Below are positions 5,699 to 9,869 of a stretch of 9,869 nucleotides of DNA, in pieces; positions within the stretch are counted from its first letter, which is position 1, and each line of letters opens with the position of its first letter. A program made the translations under genes and the position numbers. The DNA comes from Candidatus Omnitrophota bacterium (GTDB lineage Bacteria; Omnitrophota; Koll11; Duberdicusellales; 4484-171), in contig JAUYCY010000053.1 of NCBI GenBank assembly GCA_030692055.1, forward strand, positions 1-9,869, given 5' to 3'. The notes under the pieces are model-generated. The model did no database searches and was not told where the DNA came from. It was given only the letters and a program-made list of their open reading frames with translations.

Positions 5699-6535
5699 AT
5701 GAAAAAGAAATTAAAGTTGATAATTATAGTTTTAATTTTAATTGCCGCAGGCGCTGCGGTTGTTACTTTTGTAATAAAAGAGAGAAGCGCTAACGGCAAA
5801 ATTATTAAAGTTTCAGGCACTGTCGAAGGAGACGATGTACGTATATCTTTTAGGGTGGCGGGGCAGATTACCGAGCTTTTAAGCGATGAAGGCATGGTTA
5901 TAAAAAAGAACGATATTGTCGCCCGCCTCAATAAAGACGAACTCAGTAAAGTTAAGGCTGAGGCAGAGGCAGCATTAAAGTATGCAGAATATCAATATAA
6001 ACTTGACTATGATGACTATGTAAGGGCAGAGAATCTGCTTAAGGCCGGCGCAATCTCAGCGCAAAAGCGCGACGCCGCCAAGACCAAAATGGAAACAGAT
6101 TCTGCCAACATCAAGCAATTGCATGCTTCTTTAGAGTTGGCCAATACAAAATTAGGCTGGACAGATTTAGCCAGCCCGCTTGATGGTTATGTCTTAGTAA
6201 AGAGCTCATTGCCTGGCGAAGTGGTACAGCCGGGAGCGCCGGTTTTTACCGCCGTAAACTTAGACGACATTTGGGTTACTGCTTACATCATCGAGACTGA
6301 TTTAGGCAAAGTTAAATTAGGCCAAAAGGCGTATGTCCAGACAGATACTTACAAAGGTAAGAAATATGACGGCTGGGTTTCTTTTATATCCAGTCAAACA
6401 GAGTTCACGCCTAAATATATCCAGACTACCGAGGAAAGAGTAAAGTATGTTTACAGGATAAAGGTCAGAGTTGACAATTCTAGCCTAGACTTAAAGCCCG
6501 GCATGCCCGCAGACGCGTATATTACTATCGACTAG
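5699..6535 (+). CDS. HlyD/YbhG-type periplasmic adaptor (membrane fusion protein)
   Basis: A 278-residue adaptor that would be anchored in the inner membrane and bridge the ABC permease to the TolC channel. The N-terminal KKKLK plus hydrophobic residues 6-26 forms a single membrane anchor or uncleaved signal. The first lipoyl half lies around 37-80 (VSGTVEGDDVRISFRVAGQI). A short alpha-hairpin follows at about 82-152, then the second lipoyl half LASPLDGYVL (157-166) with GEVVQPGAPVFTAV. The beta-barrel part (about 190-276) contains SSQTEFTPKYIQTTEERVKYVYR in two overlapping stretches, a hallmark of YbhG-like adaptors, and ends KPGMPADAYI. Length and domain order are normal. Neighbouring TolC-like and ABC genes support a tripartite efflux role; the substrate cannot be read from sequence. 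Confidence 0.9.
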   Translation: MKKKLKLIIIVLILIAAGAAVVTFVIKERSANGKIIKVSGTVEGDDVRISFRVAGQITELLSDEGMVIKKNDIVARLNKDELSKVKAEAEAALKYAEYQYKLDYDDYVRAENLLKAGAISAQKRDAAKTKMETDSANIKQLHASLELANTKLGWTDLASPLDGYVLVKSSLPGEVVQPGAPVFTAVNLDDIWVTAYIIETDLGKVKLGQKAYVQTDTYKGKKYDGWVSFISSQTEFTPKYIQTTEERVKYVYRIKVRVDNSSLDLKPGMPADAYITID

Positions 6536-6583
6536 ACTTCTCTCGATGGTTTATAAATTTATTGCCGGATAAAAAATGTTTTT

Positions 6584-6665
6584 AACGCAGATTAAAGCGC
6601 AGCCAACGCAGATTAACGCAGATAAATCTGCGAATATTTGCGTGCAATCTGCGACTATCTGCGTT
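6584..6665. repeat. acgcagatta-type palindromic repeat, copy A
   Basis: About 82 bases made of acgcagat(ta) units on the left and atctgcg(tt) units on the right. They centre on the palindrome cgcagat-aa-atctgcg (6617-6632) and could fold into a long imperfect hairpin in the mRNA between adaptor and first ATPase. It ends 17 bases before the ATPase ATG, leaving only an A/T-rich leader with no Shine-Dalgarno. It matches copy B (7427-7508) in layout and length. Confidence 0.85.
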
Positions 6666-6682
6666 TAAAATAAAACTTTTTA

Positions 6683-7468
6683 ATGATTACTATCAAAACC
6701 GAAAACCTTACCCGTAAATTCGGTGACTTAACTGCCCTTGACCATCTAAATTTAGAAGTTCAAGAAGGGGAGATTTTTGGTTTAGTCGGCCCGGACGGCG
6801 CAGGAAAAACCACCACCATGCGGCTTTTAACCGGAATTTTAGACCCTACCGAAGGCCAAGCTTGGGTTTACAACAAGCATACCGTAAAGGAAGCAGAACC
6901 GTTAAAAGAATACATCGCGTACATGTCTCAGCGTTTTGGCCTTTATGAGGAGTTAAGCGTGATAGAAAATATCAATTTTTATGCCGATGTTTACGGCGTT
7001 ACCAAAGAAAAGCGCGAGGCAGACATTGACCGCTTGCTCGGGTTTTCGGGGTTACTGCCTTTTAAACAGCGTTTTGCCGGAAAACTTTCCGGCGGAATGA
7101 AGCAAAAATTAGGCTTAGCCTGCGCGCTTATCCATACCCCGAAAGTTTTATTTCTGGATGAGCCCACTAACGGCGTTGACCCGGTTTCCCGAAGAGATTT
7201 TTGGAATATACTTTATGACCTACTCAAAGAAAAAGTCACCATATTTTGTTCTACATGTTATCTTGACGAAGCTGAGCGTTGCGGCAGAGTCGGCCTGATG
7301 CATAAAGGTAAGCTATTACGTTGTGAATCCCCCGATAAAATCAAAAAAGAATGTAATGCCAAAACATTGGAAGAAGCGTTTATTACGATAATAAAGGAAT
7401 ATGAGGCAAAAGCAGAAAGTAATATCAACGCAGATTCTCGCAAATCTAACGCAGATTCACGCGAATAA
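6683..7468 (+). CDS. ABC transporter ATPase 1 (YbhF N-half-like), altered H-loop
   Basis: A 261-residue nucleotide-binding subunit. Walker A is GPDGAGKTT (36-44), the Q-loop is MSQRFGLY with Q83, the signature is LSGGMKQ (135-141), Walker B is VLFLDEP (155-161) and the D-loop is GVDP (164-167). The H-loop is STCYLDEAE, with Cys192 where ATPases normally have His. YbhF-type N-terminal halves also vary here. It should pair with ATPase 2 under the permease and hydrolyse ATP for export. The lengths of ATPases 1 and 2 sum to 578, about that of a fused YbhF. The last 13 codons (249-261, NADSRKSNADSRE) and the stop come from repeat copy B, so the native C-terminus has been replaced or extended. No Shine-Dalgarno precedes the ATG. 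Confidence 0.92.
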   Translation: MITIKTENLTRKFGDLTALDHLNLEVQEGEIFGLVGPDGAGKTTTMRLLTGILDPTEGQAWVYNKHTVKEAEPLKEYIAYMSQRFGLYEELSVIENINFYADVYGVTKEKREADIDRLLGFSGLLPFKQRFAGKLSGGMKQKLGLACALIHTPKVLFLDEPTNGVDPVSRRDFWNILYDLLKEKVTIFCSTCYLDEAERCGRVGLMHKGKLLRCESPDKIKKECNAKTLEEAFITIIKEYEAKAESNINADSRKSNADSRE

Positions 7469-7508
7469 ATCTGCGACCATCTGCGTGCAATCTGCGGAAA
7501 TCTGCGTT
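7427..7508. repeat. acgcagatta-type palindromic repeat, copy B, partly coding
   Basis: It has the same architecture as 6584-6665: acgcagatt units on the left (7428, 7449) and atctgcg units on the right (7468-7508). Its first half is translated as the tail of ATPase 1, giving the doublet N-A-D-S-R, and supplies the stop. It ends 10 bases before the ATPase 2 ATG. Confidence 0.87.
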
Positions 7509-7518
7509 AAATATAATT

Positions 7519-8472
7519 ATGAATAATAACAACAATATTGCTGTCAGCGTTCAGAACCTGGAAAAAAAATTCGGCGAATTTACCGCCGTAAACAAAATAA
7601 ACTTTGAGGTAAAACAGGGTGAAATTTTCGGATTTTTAGGCCCAAACGGCGCAGGAAAATCTACTACCATCAGGATGCTCTGCGGGATTATTGGTCCTAC
7701 TTCAGGCTCAGGGCTAGTGGGTGGCTATGATATTATCAAAGAACAGTATAAGATTAAAGAGCATATCGGCTATATGTCGCAGAAATTTTCTCTCTATAAC
7801 GATTTGACCGTAGAAGAAAATATTAATTTTTATAGCGGCATATATAAAATTCCGCAAACGGAAAAGAAGGAGCGTTTTCAAGCAGCCATACGTACCGCGG
7901 GGCTAGAAGGCATGGAGAAAAGTTTAACCGCGACCCTTGCCGGCGGCTGGAAACAGCGCTTGGCCTTGGGGTGTGCACTTTTACATAAACCAAGAATCAT
8001 CTTTCTTGATGAACCGACCTCAGGCGTTGACCCTATCACCCGCGCCAATTTTTGGGGTGTCATTAAGCAGTTGGCTGCCGAAGGCGTAACTATTTTTGTC
8101 ACTACGCATTATATGGATGAGGCTGAAAATTGTAACCGTATGGTTTTAATTTACCACGGCACAATTATTGCTCAAGGAACACCTAATGAGATGAAGACCA
8201 AGTGCATGAAGAACGAGGTACTTGAGATTACATTAGCTAATTCCCAGAACTGGCTAGAAAGGGTGAGCAAAATAGAAGGCATCAAAGAAGCAGCTCTCTT
8301 TGGGGCAAACATCCACGCGGTTGTCTACGACAGCTCTAAGTCTATACCGGCGATAAAGGAGTTTCTACAAAAGGAGAAGATAGGAGAATTCAGCGTGAAT
8401 AAAATTCCTCCTTCCCTAGAAGATGTATTTGTTTCTTCGATAGAAAACTATGATAATGACCATAAAGGATAA
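7519..8472 (+). CDS. ABC transporter ATPase 2 (YbhF C-half-like)
   Basis: A 317-residue nucleotide-binding subunit. Walker A is GPNGAGKST (41-49), the Q-loop is MSQKFSLY with Q88, and Walker B is IIFLDEP (160-166) with catalytic E165. The D-loop is GVDP and the canonical H-loop TTHYMDEAE has H197. The signature is LAGGWKQ (140-146), with Ala for the usual Ser and the GWKQR form typical of YbhF C-terminal halves. Residues about 230-317 are an accessory C-terminal domain ending PPSLEDVF. Its intact H-loop complements the Cys of ATPase 1, so a heterodimer with one strong ATP site is likely. The N-terminus begins MNNNNN after an A/T-rich leader with no Shine-Dalgarno, right after repeat copy B. 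Confidence 0.93.
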   Translation: MNNNNNIAVSVQNLEKKFGEFTAVNKINFEVKQGEIFGFLGPNGAGKSTTIRMLCGIIGPTSGSGLVGGYDIIKEQYKIKEHIGYMSQKFSLYNDLTVEENINFYSGIYKIPQTEKKERFQAAIRTAGLEGMEKSLTATLAGGWKQRLALGCALLHKPRIIFLDEPTSGVDPITRANFWGVIKQLAAEGVTIFVTTHYMDEAENCNRMVLIYHGTIIAQGTPNEMKTKCMKNEVLEITLANSQNWLERVSKIEGIKEAALFGANIHAVVYDSSKSIPAIKEFLQKEKIGEFSVNKIPPSLEDVFVSSIENYDNDHKG

Positions 8473-8476
8473 AAAA

Positions 8477-8577
8477 TGATTACACGGATTAGGAGAATCC
8501 TGCCTGCCGGCAGGCAGGGATTACGCAGATTTTTTACAATAATCAGTGTAATCAATATTTAATCGCTGTAATCAATC
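8477..8577. repeat. gattaca-type palindromic repeat between ATPase 2 and permease
   Basis: The left part tgattacacggatta (8477-8491) faces aatcagtgtaatca (8541-8554) and aatcgctgtaatcaatc (8561-8577). Between them lie gattacgcagatt and the 20-bp GC palindrome. The last 33 bases resemble the leader before the HAMP gene (136-155). It fills the whole intergenic gap, ending 4 bases before the permease ATG. Confidence 0.8.
8499..8518. repeat. 20-bp perfect GC-rich palindrome, copy 2
   Basis: Identical to 3535-3554 but inserted into a gattaca-type module, between gagaat and gattacgcag. Confidence 0.9.
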
Positions 8578-8581
8578 AAAA

Positions 8582-9715
8582 ATGAATCTAAAAAGAATTA
8601 GAGCTATAGCCTTAAAGGAATTTATTCAAATAAAGCGCGACCCGCGCAGCCTAGGGTTAGCCATAGGGATTCCGATATTTATGCTTTTGATTTTCGGCTA
8701 TGGGCTTAGTTTGGATATTGACCATGTCGCAACTATAGTCTGGAATCAGGACGCTTCCTCAGAGCTTACCCGCAATTTCCTGCTTAATTTTAAAAATTCC
8801 AAATACTTTAAGATAATCGGCTATACAGATAACTACCGCGATATCCAGCATATGATTGATAGTGGCGAGGTAATGATGGCGATAGTTATCCCTAAAGACT
8901 TTTCGCATTATATTGAATCCGCAAAACCTGCGCCTTTACAGTTGATAGTGGACGGAAGCGATGCCAATACCGCAACTATAGCTATGGGTTATGTGCGAAC
9001 GGTAGTTTCAAAATACAACGTGGACTTGTTAGCCAGTACATTTGCGCAAGCTGGTTTTACTCCGCCCAAAGTGGTGGATGCCCGTTCAAGGGTTTGGTTC
9101 AACGAAGGGCTGACCAGCACCTGGTATATTGTTCCCGGGGTTATTGCGATGATTATTATGATTATCGCAGGGCTACTTACCTCTATTTGCGTTGCCCGGG
9201 AATGGGAAAGAGGCACGATGGAGCAGTTGATCTCTACTCCTGTAAAAGCTCCGGAATTAGTTATCGGTAAGTTTATCCCCTATTTTACCATTGGCTTTTT
9301 AGACCTTATAATAGGGGTAATTATGGGTAGATTTTTATTTGGAGTCCCTTTTAGGGGGAGCTATTTTTTACTCGCTGTTTTAAGCGCGCTTTTTTTAACC
9401 GGGGCTTTATCTCAAGGGATATTAATTTCTGTAGTTGCCAGGACCCAACTGATGGCTAGCCAGCTGGCAAGTTTAACTACGATGATACCAACATTGCTTT
9501 TATCGGGTTTTATCTACCCGATTTTTAATATGCCCAAATTTATCCAACCGGTTACTTATCTAATCCCTGCGCGTTATTATATCGTTATATTGAGGGAATT
9601 ATTCTTAAAAGGCGGCGACCTGCGGACTATGTGGGATGAAGCAGCTTTTCTATTTCTATTTGCCTTTGTAATGTTAGGTTTTGCGATAAGAAGATTTAGA
9701 AAGAAAGTAGTTTAA
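8582..9715 (+). CDS. ABC-2 type permease, YbhS/YbhR-like
   Basis: A 377-residue inner-membrane subunit. A cytoplasmic start with the KEFIQIKRDPRS coupling region precedes TM1 (about 24-43), a large periplasmic domain (about 44-180), and TM2 (182-204). The family motif AREWERGTMEQLISTP lies at 205-220. TM3 is about 231-253, TM4 260-284 and TM5 296-315, followed by the conserved IYPIFNMPKFIQPVTYLIPARYY (split over 311-333), then TM6 (about 353-370) and a basic tail. It forms the export path and, with the two ATPases and the adaptor, a YbhGFSR-like system. YbhFSR has two permeases; only one is seen here, so this one may homodimerise or a partner may lie beyond the window. The start is supported by the coupling helix despite no Shine-Dalgarno. 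Confidence 0.92.
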   Translation: MNLKRIRAIALKEFIQIKRDPRSLGLAIGIPIFMLLIFGYGLSLDIDHVATIVWNQDASSELTRNFLLNFKNSKYFKIIGYTDNYRDIQHMIDSGEVMMAIVIPKDFSHYIESAKPAPLQLIVDGSDANTATIAMGYVRTVVSKYNVDLLASTFAQAGFTPPKVVDARSRVWFNEGLTSTWYIVPGVIAMIIMIIAGLLTSICVAREWERGTMEQLISTPVKAPELVIGKFIPYFTIGFLDLIIGVIMGRFLFGVPFRGSYFLLAVLSALFLTGALSQGILISVVARTQLMASQLASLTTMIPTLLLSGFIYPIFNMPKFIQPVTYLIPARYYIVILRELFLKGGDLRTMWDEAAFLFLFAFVMLGFAIRRFRKKVV

Positions 9716-9869
9716 TAAATAAGGATTATGATTACAAGGCTGGGACATAATTCCCAGCTGATTATTATATATTTTCTTAGATGTCTTAAGCTACAATTGA
9801 TTTAATATCTCTTAATCCTCTGCCATTAGAATTATTGTAATATAGAGCTGATAGATATGCCAGGCAGAC
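9716..9869. other. Gene-free trailer with palindrome
   Basis: No gene is visible in the last 154 bases. A hairpin gctggga-cataat-tcccagc (9739-9758) follows the permease stop. The AT-rich stretch after it lacks a clean T-run, so terminator function is doubtful. The remainder is AT-rich and has no start codon with a credible frame. Confidence 0.5.
9729..9755 (-). repeat. Right copy of the 27-bp inverted repeat
   Basis: Exact reverse complement of 115-141, beginning tgattacaaggctggg. The internal hairpin is better paired here, with a 7-bp stem, than in the left copy. Confidence 0.7.

Noticed and set aside
6584..7508. CRISPR array from repeated acgcagatta units
   Set aside because: Units are short, palindromic, variably spaced and separated by a gene; there are no regular spacers or cas genes.
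9739..9775. Intrinsic terminator after the permease
   Set aside because: The hairpin is good, but the following AT stretch is mixed with no run of T, and the hairpin is shared with the dispersed repeat at 115-141.

Overview
The window reads as a bacterial chromosome segment, AT-rich in its genes, with every recognisable gene on the + strand. An outer-membrane TolC-type channel and a periplasmic adaptor imply a Gram-negative (two-membrane) cell. The intergenic DNA is packed with palindromic repeat modules (acacgaat, acgcagatta and gattaca types) and a GC-rich 20-bp palindrome. This style, with a REP-type transposase and a GIY-YIG cassette, recalls uncultivated candidate-phylum genomes such as Omnitrophota. 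That placement is an inference from style and not a proven assignment.

Layout. Positions 1-171 hold tandem palindromes and no clear gene. A two-gene unit follows: a short two-TM HAMP protein (172-738) overlapping a secreted HExxH metallopeptidase-like protein (738/741-1223). Next is a Y1/HUH transposase of the REP-associated type (1343-2221), bracketed by two 37-bp imperfect palindromes that are 34/37 identical. A complete galactose-1-phosphate uridylyltransferase (galT, 2303-3304) comes next, then about 390 bp without a gene. That gap contains a large nested palindrome block and, at its end, a perfect TTGACA-17-TATAAT promoter.

The promoter drives an apparent efflux/export operon: TolC-like channel (3694-5274), HlyD/YbhG-type adaptor (5699-6535), two ABC ATPases (6683-7468 and 7519-8472) and an ABC-2 permease (8582-9715). 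Together they would form a tripartite YbhGFSR-like exporter: the ATPases power the inner-membrane permease, the adaptor bridges the periplasm and the TolC protein forms the outer-membrane exit. A GIY-YIG nuclease gene flanked by 24-bp inverted repeats is wedged between channel and adaptor. Palindromic repeats occupy each of the next three gene junctions, and one supplies the last codons and stop of the first ATPase.

The most unusual point is the TolC gene. Its first ~80 codons encode a winged-helix DNA-binding domain, followed in frame by a signal-peptide-like segment and a full TolC body, with no ATG, GTG or TTG codon in frame across the junction. The promoter ahead of it carries an operator-like inverted repeat between and into its core elements, so a self-regulating channel gene is a reasonable hypothesis. 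Also notable are the transposase with its paired hairpins, the GIY-YIG cassette, matching degeneracies in the two ATPases, and a 27-bp perfect inverted repeat shared by the two ends of the window.
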